A stretch of 64,000 nt of DNA from Henckelia pumila. Its lineage: Eukaryota > Streptophyta > Magnoliopsida > Lamiales > Gesneriaceae. Positions 23,380-34,254 of this stretch are shown one piece after another (position 1 is the first letter of the stretch; the number at the start of each line of letters is the position of its first letter). The position numbers and the translations under genes were made by a program. The stretch spans positions 56,705,905-56,769,904 of the forward strand of contig NC_133121.1 in assembly GCF_033568475.1 (NCBI RefSeq), read 5' to 3'. Below the pieces are notes generated by a model that worked only from the letters and a program-made list of their open reading frames with translations, did no database searches and was not told where the DNA came from.

Positions 23380-25246
23380 TGTAAGAGTGGGTGCCCAGTG
23401 AGCCAACTGTGTGGCTATGGGCTTTGTTGACTCTTTGTATAAACAATCTTTTGTTTAATATTATTTACACTTTTATGGCAATGACTTTATATTACTTCAT
23501 ATTGTTATATTGTGATATACTATTGTTGTTTTGATAAAGACCTTGAATATACTATAGTGTATGTAAGATGTGGTAGAACATGGAGATGTCTATCATGAAA
23601 TACATCTTATAGTCACTGTATATTCTAAAACCGTTCCTAGTCGATTGAGCCGTCCGATAATAAGGATAAGGATCGCTCGAGTTTGAGACTAGCATTTGCG
23701 ATGCGGAGTACCACGTTTCATTGGTAGGGAACATGGAGATGTTCGAAGCATGCAAATGGATATTCATAGGATGAATAGTCGAACTACCCTATCCGGACTT
23801 TCCAAGTGGTTATCACTTATCGAGTGGATAAAGTCCGCGGTTTTTGGTTGTACACCATTAGTCCTTACGACTTGAAACATCATGGAGACTCTATATGCTA
23901 GCACTGTGCTTTGACTCGTTTACCGACTCTGAGGGGGTCATCAGGTGTCGAGATTGGGTACAGTTACGACACATATAGGAGTCAATGCATTGTTGTCAAG
24001 GATTCACCACATACTTGCGAGTGTGGATATCCTATGCGATCTGAGGAGATATTAGTGTGACAAATCTCTGGCCAGAGTACTTGATGTGATTTAAGAAATG
24101 GTTTCTTAGTAGCACATGCGATGTCACTAATTTGATCTTCAAGATGTATTGCATAGTTATCGAATCTTGAGCGACTCTCGATATACCAATGGTTGTTGAT
24201 TCGATCGGGATATATGGATGAAGGGACCGTACTGTACGTTAACCAAAATCTACTGGTTCTTGTAGGCACTATCAGTGATACCTAGGGAATCATGGGGCGA
24301 TGTTGCTAGGCGCTTTACCATGATTCGTTGGGCAAGTCGGAAAGTGTTGTTCCGAGTCACAAGGAGTTGTGAGCCCACGGCTAGCTGTATCCCTGAACCA
24401 TTGAGGGTCACACAGTGTAATGGAGTTTTAATCCCCGTTGAGATAGTTAAATTTAAAGAGTTAAATTTAATGAACTAAGGAGTTGGACTTCTTAAATAAG
24501 AGTAAGGGAGTAGGATTTCCTAAAATGACATAGGGATGGACATTTTTGGAAACCACTGAATTCGGATTCAGGAAAATTTATTTTGACTTTAAAATGTGCA
24601 GAAATGGTTTCTGTGCACATTGGTGAAATCAGTTCATCAATCGGAGTCACGATGAATTTTATATTAATTTCTGAACGAGCGGGCTTTGCTTGTCGGGCCC
24701 CAGCTTATGACTAATGGGCCCTAAGGTGTTAGTGGCCTGCATTATAAATAAGTTATTTCAGTACAGAAATTACACACAACAGGTCATAATTTTTGAGACA
24801 GAGCAAAAATCGAACCCTAGTCTCTCTCTCAACAAATCGGCCGAACCCTCCCCCTCTGCCCGAGAAAATTCCGGTCTGTGATTTTGAATCGCAGTAAGGA
24901 ATAACGAATCAAATTCGTGTATTCTCTTCGCAGAAAACTTCTGATAGATTTTCTAGTGCAATCTATCAGAGGGATTAAACCTCTGTTCGTGGACCTGATT
25001 GAAGGCGTTCATCGGTTCCAGGGAGAGACAACAAGAGCAGAATTGTTCTGTTGGTGTCCATTAATCTCGTTGCGAGATTTGAGGTAAAATTTATTTAATT
25101 GTTATTTAAATTTTACACACACACGTAATTCAATCGATGAACGGTTGATACCCATACCATGGAAACGTTCCATGAAAAAATTTTTAAACTTCCGCTGCAC
25201 CGGGTATCAATCGTAATTGGTCTGGGAACTCGCCAGTTTTCCAACA
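23380..25246 (+). repeat. Element C 3' LTR
   Basis: 1867 bp, preceded by the polypurine tract GGGCAAGTGGGAGAT. It differs from the 5' LTR by an A/T change near 24196, an A/C change near 24982, and indels of 1, 1, 2 and 2 bases. Confidence 0.95.
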
Positions 25247-26506
25247 TATGAGATATGGCAAATGGATGTGAAGACTGCATTTCTTAATGGAAACATTAAG
25301 GAAGAGATCTATATGACGCAGCCTGAGGGATACACATCCATGGGAAGCGAGCATAAGGTATGCAAGCTTCAGAGATCAATCTATGGTCTCAAACAAGCAT
25401 CAAGAAGTTGGAACCAGAAATTTGATGAAACAATAAAGGATTTTGGTTTTATCAAGAACCCGAAGGAACCGTGCGTGTACAAGAAAGTAGTTAAGGATGC
25501 TGTGATATTCTTAGTACTTTATGTTGATGACATCCTACTCATTGGGAATGACGTAGGGATGTTGCAGTCAACAAAGATATGGTTATCAGGTAGATTCTCA
25601 ATGAAGGATTTGGGTGAGGCATCCTATATTCTAGGGATACAGATCTATAGAGATAGATCTAAAAGAATGATAGGACTCACTCAATCAACTTACATCGAAA
25701 CCATATTGAAAAGGTTTTCAATGGATGGGTCCAAGAGAGGACATCTATCTATGTGTCATGGAGTTTCTCTATCCAAGTCCATGTGTCCCAAGACTGATGA
25801 AGAGATAGAGAAAATGACACCTGTACCATATGCGTCAGCCATAGGTAGTATCATGTATGGGATGATATCTACCAGACCGGATGTAGCATTTGCTCTGAGT
25901 GTCACGAGCAGATATCAAGCCAATCCCGGTCAAATGCATTGGAAAGCCGTGAAGGACATTCTTAAGTACTTGCGAAGGACTAAGAATATGTTCATGGTTT
26001 ATGGAGGAAGAGAACTGAAATTGGAAGGCTATACCGACTCTAGCTTCCAAAGTGACGTGGATGACTCGAAGTCAACCTCTGGATTTGTGTTCATGCTCAA
26101 TGGCGGTGCTGTCTCTTGGAAGAGTTCCAAGCAGGACACCACAGCGGATTCCACCACTGAGGCAGAATACATTGCGGCATCAGCTGCTGCTAAAGAGGCC
26201 GTTTGGATGAGGAATTTCGTCCAAGAGTTGGCCATCATTCCTAAAGCTGTTGGTCCAGTCCCGGTGTACTGTGACAACACGGGTGCCGTTTCTCAGGCAA
26301 GGGAACCAAGGTCTCATCAAAGATCCAAACACGTACTGAGGAAATACCACATCATCCGGGAGATCGTGGAAAGAGGAGACATCACTATCGAGAGAGTGGC
26401 CTCTGCAGACAATATCGCTGATCCACTTACTAAGCCCTTGCCAGGACCATTATTTGACAAACATCGCGAAGCAATGGGACTGCGTAGTATGACTAGTTGG
26501 CTTTAG
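25247..26506 (+). pseudogene. Element B RT core and RNase H, after element C
   Basis: Resumes the B frame after C. The upstream TAT GA and the downstream TAT GAG ATA form the target duplication and the frame is preserved. It shows MDVKTAFLNGN, the catalytic YVDDILLIGND near 25519-25551, and the RNase H segments YTDSSFQSDVDD, STTEAEYIA, YCDNTGAV and ASADNIADPLTK, ending at TAG 26504-26506. An open frame that starts at 25217 inside C's LTR adds ten meaningless residues. Confidence 0.92.
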
Positions 26507-26520
26507 GGCAAGTGGGAGAT

Positions 26521-28361
26521 TGTAGGAGTGGGTGCCCGGTGAGCCAACTTGTGGCTAAGGGCTTTTTTGACTCTATGTATAAACAATCTTTTGTTTAATA
26601 TAATTTAAACTTTTATAATGGCGTTTACTTTATCTTTTATCATATTATTATGTTGTGACATACTATAAGATGTTTAGATTAAGACCTTGAATATACTATA
26701 GTGTATGTAAGATGTGGTGGCACATGGGGCTGGCTATCATGAAACACATCTTATAGTCACTGTATATTCTAAACAGTTCCTAGTCGATTGAGCCGTCCGT
26801 TACTAAGGATAAGGATCGCTCGAGATTGAGACTAGCATTTGCGATGCCGAGTACCACGTTTCATTGGTATGGAACATAGAGATGTTCAAAGCATGCAAAT
26901 GGGTATTCATATGATGAATGATCGAACTACCCTATCCGGACTTTCCAAGTGGTTATCACTTATCAAGTGGATAAAGTCCGCGGTTTTGGTTGTACACCAT
27001 TAGTCCTTACTACTTGAAACATCATTGAGACTCTATATGCTAGTACTGTACTTTGACTCATTTACCGACTCTATTGGGGTCATCAGGTGTCGGGATTGGG
27101 TACAGTTACGACACATATAGGAGTCGATGCTTTGTTGTCAAGGATTCACCACATACTTGCTAGTGTGGATATCCTATGCAATCTGAGGAGATATTAGTGT
27201 GACGAATCTCTGGCCAGTGTACATGATGTGTTTTAAGAAATGGTTTCTTAGTAGCACATGCGATGTCACTATTTGATCTTCAAGATGCATTGCATTGTTA
27301 TCAAATCTCGAACGACTCTCGATTTACCAATGGTTGTTGATTCGATCGGGATATATGGATGAAGGGACCGTACTATACGCTAACCAAAATCTATTGGTTC
27401 TTGCAGGCACTATCAGTGATACCTAGGGAATCATGGGGCGATGTTGCTAGGCGCTCTTACCATGATTCGATGGGCAAGTCGAAAATTATTGTTCCGAGTC
27501 ACAAGGAGTTGTGAGCCCACGGCTAGCTGTATCCCTGAACCATTGAGGGTCACACAAGTAATGGATTTTTAATCTCCGTTGAGATAATTAAATTTAAAGA
27601 GTTAAATTTAGTGATTAAAGAAGTGGGACTTCTTATATCAGAGTAGAAGAGTAAGATTTCCTAAAATGACATAGGGATAGACATTTTTGGAAATCACTGA
27701 ATTCGGATTCAGAAAATTTATCTTGATTTTAAAAGATGCAGAAATGGTTTCTGTGCACATTGGTGAAATTGGTTTATCAATCTGAGTCACGATGAATTTT
27801 ATATTAATTTCTGAACATGCGGGCTTTGCTTGTCAGGCTTGAACTTATGACTAATGGGCCCTAAGCTGTTAGCAGCCCACATTATAAATAAGTTATTGCA
27901 GTACAAAAATTACACAACAGAAGGCATAATTTTCGAAAACACTAGGGTTTTCTCTCTAGTGGCCGCCGCCCCTCTCCTCTCTCTGTCAGAAAATCCAGCC
28001 TGTGAATTTTGAATTTGCAGTCTGGTTTAACGGATCAAATTCGTTAATTCTATTCGTAGAAACTTCTGATAGATTTTCTAGTGCAATCTATCAGAGGGAT
28101 TAAACTTCTGTTCGTGGACCTGATTGAAGAATTGTTCGTCCATCAGTTCCTGGGATATACAACAAGAGCAGAGTTATCTGTTGGTGTCCATAATCTCGTT
28201 TCAAGATTCAAGGTAAAAATTTAATTGTTATTTAATTTTTACACGCACAATTTAATCGTAAAGTTTTGATACCCATGATATGGAATCGTTCCATATAAAA
28301 TTTTAAAACTTCCGCTGCACCGGGTATCAATTCTGATTGATCTGAATACCGTTTTCCAACA
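26521..28361 (+). repeat. Element B 3' LTR
   Basis: 1841 bp, directly after the polypurine tract GGGCAAGTGGGAGAT (26506-26520). It holds the full-length version of the region deleted in the 5' LTR (26869-26974). Confidence 0.94.
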
Positions 28362-28366
28362 GTAAT

Positions 28367-29313
28367 ATCTCTAACCGAAATGAAATGCCTATGAATAATA
28401 TCATTGAGTGTGAGATATTCGATGTTTGGGGAATCGACTTTATGGGACCATTTCCACCTTCTTTGACGAAAAAATACATTTTGGTCGCAGTCGATTATGT
28501 TACAAAATGGGTAGAGGCTGAAGCTTTTGCAACAAATGATGCACAGGTTGTACTAAAAGTTTTGAAGAAAAATATTTTTAATCAGTTTGGTACACCCCGT
28601 GCAATCATTAGTGATGGTGGCACCCACTTTTGCAATAAACTTTTTGACAAACTTTTAAAAAAATATGGTGTCAAGCATAAGGTATCTACCCCATATCATG
28701 CCCAGACCAGTGGCCAAGTGGAAGTGTCCAATCGAGAGATCAAACAGATCCTGGAGAAAAGTGTGAGTACTAATCGGAAGGATTGGGCACTTCGACTTGA
28801 TGATGCCTTATGGGCCTATAGGACGGCATTTAAAACCCCTATCGGCACTTCCCCTTATAGATTATTATTTGGAAAGGCATGCCATTTACCTGTTGAATTA
28901 GAGCATAGAGCATTTTGGGCTATTAAGACTCTAAACTATGAATTTGCTGCTGCAGGTGAAAAAAGATTGTTGGAGCTCAATCAACTGGAAGAATTCCGCG
29001 ACAATGCATATGACATGGCGGTTTCGTACAAGGAACGGACAAAGAGAATACATGATAGGCGTATTCGTCAGTGGGAATTCAAGGAAGGAGAGGCTGTGTT
29101 GCTGTTCAACTCCCGGTTAAGACTATTTCCCGGGAAACTGAAGTCTAGATGGTATGGGCCCTATAAGATCACCAGGGTGTATCCATCAAGGGCCATAGAG
29201 ATCAAAGATGCCCGCAACGAGTCGTTCATGGTCATTCTCAAAGGTTAAAACACTATGTGGGGGGTGATGTGGATTCCACGCCAGTCATCACCACATTGAC
29301 TGACCAAGACTAG
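28367..29313 (+). pseudogene. Element A integrase core and C-terminus
   Basis: Continues directly from 9920 once B and one GTAAT are removed. The catalytic triad is visible: Asp in [11 protein letters not shown], Asp in ISDGGTHF, and Glu in [14 protein letters not shown]. The C-terminal part includes [21 protein letters not shown], a conserved Athila DNA-binding region. A frameshift near 29232 (ATTCTCAAAGG where an AATGGTCAAAGG-type sequence is expected) gives a premature TAA at 29246. The shifted frame keeps the family ending ([11 protein letters not shown]) and stops at the TAG 29311-29313. Function: insertion of the cDNA into the genome. Confidence 0.9.
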
Positions 29314-29842
29314 TTTGGGGAGGGTGAAAAGTCAAGCTCTCGACTTTAAATTGAGAACTACATTCTACTTTCCCTTTTATTTATTCGCGTTTTTTTCATT
29401 TTAGTTCAAGTGTAGAATTTTTAGTTAATTTCCTGTCTTTCTCGAGTTGAGTTCTCTGTTAAAAAATTTTTTTTGAAAAAAAAGGGGGTGCGCTCGCGCG
29501 GCAGTTTTCTGCCGCCCGCGCACCCAACTCTCTGTTAAAAATTTTTTGGAAAAAAAGGGGGTGCGCTCGCGCGGCAGTTTTCTGCCGCCCGCGCACCCAA
29601 CCCTTTGTCATAATTTTTTTAAAAAAAGGGGTGTGCGCCCGCGCGGCACTTTTCTACCGCGCGGGCGCCTCGCGCAAAATCAGAAATTTAAAACACCCGA
29701 TTCTTTTTTTCCCTTCTTTATTTTCTCTCTTTCCTTTCTCTCTAACCCTAATTCCCTCACAGACGCCATCTCCCTCACTCTCAATTTCTTCTTCTTTTCT
29801 CAATTTCGCAGGTAATTCACTCGAGTTCTCACATCTCTCGAC
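29314..29842 (+). other. Element A spacer between integrase and env-like ORF, with 73-bp repeats
   Basis: This starts with a polypurine-like TAGTTTGGGGAGGG directly at the pol stop. Positions 29450-29675 hold three tandem copies of a unit of about 73 bp. Each is an A/T run followed by a GC-rich inverted repeat (GTGCGCTCGCGCGGCAG, TTTT, then the near complement). The third copy forms the strongest stem (GCGCCCGCGCGG/CCGCGCGGGCGC). A pyrimidine-rich stretch (29700-29810) ends in TTTCGCAG, a plausible 3' splice acceptor at 29811, 32 nt before the env-like ATG. No gene lies in this spacer. Confidence 0.75.
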
Positions 29843-30958
29843 ATGGCGCCAAAGAAACAGAAGATTGCCACCTCTAGGGCCAACCCATCCCACTTAATAG
29901 ATGGGAAATTTATTTCTGAAGAAGCAAAGGCATGTTATGAGGAAGCCAAGGCCGCTAGGAATCCCATTCCGGAGCGAGGAATTAATCTTTCTGAAAACCG
30001 CACCGCCTCCCTTGGCATCGTAGCTCGAGGATGGGCCGAGTTTTGCCGCCAACCTGTCGCGGCATTAGTCCCCTTGGTTCGTGAATTTTACGCCAACGCC
30101 GCCGAGCGTACCGATAGCACTACCTTCGTGCGGGGTAAGATGGTTTCTTTTACCCCCGCTGCTATTAATGCGTTATTGCAAACTCCGGAAGTAGATGATA
30201 GCCAATTTCAGGCTTTTAAGGCCAATCCGGATTATAATGAAATTTCGAATGAGTTGTGCTATGAAGCTAATGTGTGGAAGGATTCGGTGAAGTTCATATC
30301 TTTTAAGGAGAAAAATTTGCGGCTGGAACCGGCCTTGTGGTATGCTTTTCTGACCCACAGGTTGATGCCGGTGTCCCATACACATGTTGTGATAATGAGC
30401 AGGGCGGTGCTTTTCTATGCTGTGCACAAACAATGGCCGATTAATGTTGGACAAATTATCAACCAAGAGTATTACACTTCCATTCGCACGTCCAACATTT
30501 CAATTTTCTTTCCGACCATTGTTTATTTACTGTGTGTGCAAGCTGGTGTCCCATACAAGGACACAGAAGAATGGTTGTACCCAATGCAGGCAGTGGATAA
30601 CACAATTCTGAAAGCAAAACACGCCTTCCGCGTACGCGAGTTTTCACTTCTTGGCCAGGCCAGCTCTGGCCCTGGTCAATCATCACGGACTGCACCTCGG
30701 CCACCTCCTGCTCGCCGCACCACACAGGATTCATTGAGTGAAATATCGGCATGGATGCAACATCAGGAGCACTGTCAAGAGGTAAATGCCGCCTACAATG
30801 AATCCACCCATGCCATGATGCGAGGACTGCTCGCCAATGCTGGGATGGACCCGGCCGTTTATCCTGCACCACCGCCATATCCTCCACCGTTCCAGTTCCA
30901 ATATGCTCCACCGGTTCGGGATCTGCCCGAAGACATGGATGAGGAGGAGTCTGATTAG
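29843..30958 (+). CDS. Element A env-like (third) ORF, intact
   Basis: Uninterrupted 371-residue frame, ATG at 29843 in a good context (ACATGGCG). It belongs to the plant retrotransposon family found after integrase in Athila-type elements, marked by VREFYAN (about residue 85), RGKMVSFTPAAINALL, and LWYAFLTHRLMP...SRAVLFYAV. The C-terminal quarter is Pro-rich, with a run of PPPYPPP, and ends acidic (DMDEEESD). The N-terminus MAPKKQKI looks like a basic nuclear localisation signal. I see no signal peptide or membrane segment, so the name env-like rests on genome position only. It is open although gag-pol has several stops. The molecular role is unknown. Confidence 0.85.
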   Translation: MAPKKQKIATSRANPSHLIDGKFISEEAKACYEEAKAARNPIPERGINLSENRTASLGIVARGWAEFCRQPVAALVPLVREFYANAAERTDSTTFVRGKMVSFTPAAINALLQTPEVDDSQFQAFKANPDYNEISNELCYEANVWKDSVKFISFKEKNLRLEPALWYAFLTHRLMPVSHTHVVIMSRAVLFYAVHKQWPINVGQIINQEYYTSIRTSNISIFFPTIVYLLCVQAGVPYKDTEEWLYPMQAVDNTILKAKHAFRVREFSLLGQASSGPGQSSRTAPRPPPARRTTQDSLSEISAWMQHQEHCQEVNAAYNESTHAMMRGLLANAGMDPAVYPAPPPYPPPFQFQYAPPVRDLPEDMDEEESD

Positions 30959-31033
30959 TACCAGGGGAGTTCTTATTGTTTTTTTTTTGTTTTTATTTTC
31001 TTTTAGTTTGTTTTAGTTTTGGTGGTGTTAAGT

Positions 31034-31071
31034 AGCATTGGGGACAATGCTTGTCTTTAGTTTGGGGAGGG
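31034..31071 (+). other. Element A internal stem-loop plus polypurine tract
   Basis: 7-bp stem AGCATTG/CAATGCT with loop GGGA (31034-31051), seven bases, then TTAGTTTGGGGAGGG. It lies about 75 bp after the env-like stop. Confidence 0.75.
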
Positions 31072-32169
31072 TGTGTGTCTTTTGTGTTTTCAGTATTGTT
31101 TTTCGTATTTTCTTTGTTCGTTTGAGTCGTTTGTAATGTAGTTGCAAGTGTTGTGAATGAAAATCAGAAGAGCCAATGATGAAAAAAAAAAAAAAAAAAT
31201 TTTTGGTTCACTGTTTGTTTTTGCTTAAGTCCATGACTATCTTCTTTGTTTGACAAATCGTTTTGAACTAGTATAACCAAGTCGATGAATAGGTCTCAAA
31301 ACATTCTGTGAGGTAAACTTGATTCTGTATTTGAAACACACAAACTTGGATATGATTGAGGCAATTTGTTTGATTTTTGGGCTAGAAAGAAATCTTTCGT
31401 GAATTACCTTTAGATGCCCAATTGAGTCTTCACATTTATATGAGCACGAGAGGTGCATAATCTGGATTTTATGTTGGTGTAATCATCGCTTACTACTGAT
31501 GATTCTTTTTTCTGCACTGATTGAGATCTGTATGAGTTAACTGTGAATTGAGATTTGTCTAGAACAAGTTCGAACATCCCTCGAGGCGCAATACGGGCAT
31601 ACTGTGATTTAGGAGTGATATAGGCATTTCTTTCTGAATTTCGTTTGTGCCTTTCAAACTACCCTTGATTTATTTTGTCCCTAGTACCTTATTTGAGCTT
31701 AATAGAAAACGAATGGCACGCGTGAAAACGTGTGGAAAACCCCCATTCGACATTTTTCAAGAACTTAAAATTACTACCCATAGCTTAAACACTCATTCCT
31801 ACCTTGTTGGGAGTAAATTGAATGTAGATCATTGATGTGTATGCTCCTACTGAAAAGCTGAGAAACGAATGGTGTGTTAAGTGTTGTTCAAAAAAATCAA
31901 AAGGGGGTAGCAAGAAGAAAAGAAAAAAGAAGGGATATGTTTAAAAATATGAAAATATTGAGAAAAAATGGGGAAAAGGAAAGAGAAGAATGTTGGCAAA
32001 AGGCAAGTGAAAGGAAAGAAAAATCTGGAAATCAATGAATGAGAAGAAGTGCAAATTTGTAATTCGAAAAGAGTAGTCTGTATAGAATGATCATTATTTA
32101 CTCCCTCTTTGAATTCTTGTCTTTCATTTGGAGCCATTAGCCTAGCCTAACATTATAAGCCGAATAAGA

Positions 32170-32244
32170 CCTATTGACCGAGTTACAGTTGCCTAATATA
32201 CTAGTGGAGAGGGGTTGTGAGAATTTTGCCTATGGACTGTTGAT
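32170..32244 (+). other. 75-nt conserved non-coding block, copy in A
   Basis: Matches the complement of 40484-40558 in H at 71 of 75 positions by eye. It begins CCTATTGACCGAGT and ends ATGGACTGTTGAT. The flanks on both sides match much less well. No reading frame explains it. Confidence 0.75.
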
Positions 32245-32605
32245 AGACACAGTTAATGAATGTGGATTCTTGATCAAAAACATGCACACACTATTTTTCA
32301 TTGAGTTATACCAGTCATGAGTGTGTGTATTATTGAATGTTTCAAAATCTTGATCCTGATATACCCGAAAAAGTCCTCATGATTCTAGAATGTGTGAATT
32401 GAATTTAGAGTAGAGTATTCCAAAATACGGAGTTGCGAGATTTTGAAGTTTGCAAGGTTTGCTAGTTGGTGTTACATTTTCAAAATGTCAGCATGTTGAT
32501 TGATTGGATTGTTTATTTTGTGGAAAATATTCTGAGGCTTAAGAAGATTAATTTCACTTCCTTGTTTCGTCGTTCTGTTGTGTCTGCATGTTAGTTTATC
32601 TCCTA

Positions 32606-32644
32606 TTTTGCTCGAGGGCGAGCAAAAGGTTAGTTTGGGGAGGT
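32606..32644 (+). other. Element A 3' polypurine tract and stem-loop
   Basis: Perfect 9-bp stem TTTTGCTCG/CGAGCAAAA with loop AGGG (32606-32627), then TAGTTTGGGGAGG directly before the 3' LTR. This is the plus-strand primer position. Confidence 0.85.
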
Positions 32645-34021
32645 TGATAGGAGTCGTTTTTATGTGTTTTTATTGTTTGTTTTGTGTTTGTTTTGCTTTC
32701 GTTTCATTTACTTATTGTCCGTTCTTTTCCATTCTTGTTCTTTTTATTGTTTTATTATGTTCGTATTCACTCCTCTTGTTTATCTATTTTTATGGCAGGA
32801 AATCACCAAGAAATGCCGATACTTGGTGGGAAGGTGATGCACAGTAGAGGCCATGCAGATAGAACAAGAAGAAAGGCAAAATTCTGGAAAAGAAGAAGGG
32901 CGCGCGGGCAGCCATATTCTACCGCGCAGGCGCATACACGGTTGAGAAAAACAGTAGCGCAAGGAATTTCGAGGCGCCCGAGCGGCCAATTTCTACCGCT
33001 CGAGCGCGTCGCGCAGTTTTTATTTTTTTTATTATTTCGAGAGTTTATTTCGGAGAGGATTCTGGGGAACTATAAATACAATTATTTCTTTAGTTTTTGA
33101 GGGTTACACGGGACGCATATCAGAAGATTACTGGCGGCTGAACGTTGGAGATTTCTCTTCTCCGTTGGGAGTTTTTTCCTTTTCTTCTTCTTCTTAATTT
33201 TTATGTTGAACATCTTGGAGATTGAATTTTTGTAATGAATTCTAGTAGCTAAACTATTATTTTGTTGGAATCGAGGGGATCCTAATCCCGAAACACTGTA
33301 GTGTGATTGAATCACCGGACGTATTGGGAATTGATTTATGTTTATAATTGATTTTATCATGTTTTTCTTTCTATGTTGATGATTAGCTACCCTTAACATA
33401 GATTCGTAAATTATGAATTGCTGTCGAGAGATAGGTTTATAATTAGGACGAATGATATAATCCATGGACTTAAAATATGCATAGAGATATGGTATTTAGT
33501 ACATGTTGATAGCCATAGACCACCAGGTTGAAAGTTGTAGAATTCATAGAATGCAAAGCAATCAGTCGTGATAAATAATTAGAGAGATTTAATTATTTCA
33601 CTGATTTGATTAGTTTGGCATCACCTCGAGAGAGAATGTCAATGTTATAGGAACTTCTGTTAAATTTATAAAAATAAATTAAGTTCCAATCGTCCAGTTC
33701 AATTAGGGAAAAGGTGAACCGAAATTCCAACAAAATCATTTTGAATTGTTATTCTTCACTCTGAGATTTGTTGGCTTGGTTGTGAAATTTAAGTTAATTT
33801 ATATTGAGTTTTAATTTTAGATGTTAGTTAATTCACAAATCACTTTTTCGATACTTTGTGTAGTTAAAAATTGAAAAGAAAAATTATTTTCGTTAGTCTC
33901 TGAGGACGATACTCGTACTTTGTACACTATATTATTACTTGACTCGTGCACTTGCGATTTATTCGAGCTTAATTGATAGATATATTTACATTGATTTTTC
34001 GTGGTAGTATTTGCTCGATCA
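32645..34021 (+). repeat. Element A 3' LTR
   Basis: 1377 bp, the partner of 4124-5500, preceded by the polypurine tract TAGTTTGGGGAGG. Differences from the 5' LTR are 16 substitutions, about three quarters of them transitions. Confidence 0.95.
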
Positions 34022-34254
34022 TCATGTCATTCCAGTTTCATGCAACTTCAAAAGATTCTGTCCTAAGAATTCTTAGCGACCTATGACAAATCAGTGCAAG
34101 TATCACTGTAGTAGCCCGTACCCGAAATCAGTGATTAAGTGTTAATCAATTCATTAATCCTACTAATTAACAGTTAACAAGATTAAGGGAACTCTTAATG
34201 GGTTAACGGAGTCCGGAATTGGATTCAGAACACTTGAAAATGGTTTGAGGGTCA

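Larger units (their letters stand above)
16135..25246 (+). mobile_element. Element C: young, gag-defective Angela-like copia element
   Basis: 9.1 kb copia element of a subfamily close to B, inserted in the RT gene of B and flanked by TATGA (16130-16134 and 25247-25251). The two LTRs differ by only two substitutions and four short indels over about 1860 bp, counted base by base, so it is the youngest insertion here. Gag has a large deletion and protease is frameshifted, but integrase, RT and RNase H are one open frame. Mobility therefore probably required Gag supplied by another copy. Confidence 0.95.
9921..28361 (+). mobile_element. Element B: Angela/BARE-like Ty1/copia retrotransposon
   Basis: Copia element (about 9.3 kb without C) inserted in the integrase gene of A, flanked by GTAAT (9916-9920 and 28362-28366). 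It is read as 5' LTR, tRNA-Met type primer site, long leader, gag, protease, integrase, RT, RNase H, polypurine tract, 3' LTR. Copia order (integrase before RT) and the conserved GSIMYGM...RPDVAFALSVTSRYQ..PGQ.HW region resemble Angela/BARE elements. There is one nonsense codon (15470) and insertion C. LTRs differ at about 33 of 1736 positions (1.9 percent), plus a 105-bp gap. Confidence 0.95.
30961..32644 (+). other. Element A 3' non-coding region, homologous to that of H
   Basis: 1.7 kb without a supported gene. It contains an internal stem-loop plus polypurine tract (31034-31071), a purine-rich stretch (31890-32020), a strongly conserved 75-nt block (32170-32244) and the final stem-loop plus polypurine tract (32606-32644). 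Much of it aligns with 40480-41690 of H on the opposite strand, for example the segment with CCCCCATTCG near 31740. Confidence 0.8.
4124..34021 (+). mobile_element. Element A: Athila-type Ty3 retrotransposon with env-like ORF
   Basis: Full-structure element (about 11.45 kb without B), inserted in the E interior and flanked by TCATG (4119-4123 and 34022-34026). The order is 5' LTR, tRNA-Asp primer site, gag, protease, RT, RNase H, integrase, spacer, env-like ORF, long 3' non-coding region, polypurine tract, 3' LTR. Gag-pol is one frame with three in-frame stops (6333, 7047, 8301) and a frameshift at the end of integrase. The LTRs are both 1377 bp with 16 substitutions by eye and no indels (about 1.2 percent). 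Confidence 0.95.

Noticed and set aside
25217-25246. Start codon for the B RT/RNase H frame inside the C LTR
   Set aside because: The upstream ten residues are LTR-derived; the true frame comes from 16134 across the C insertion.
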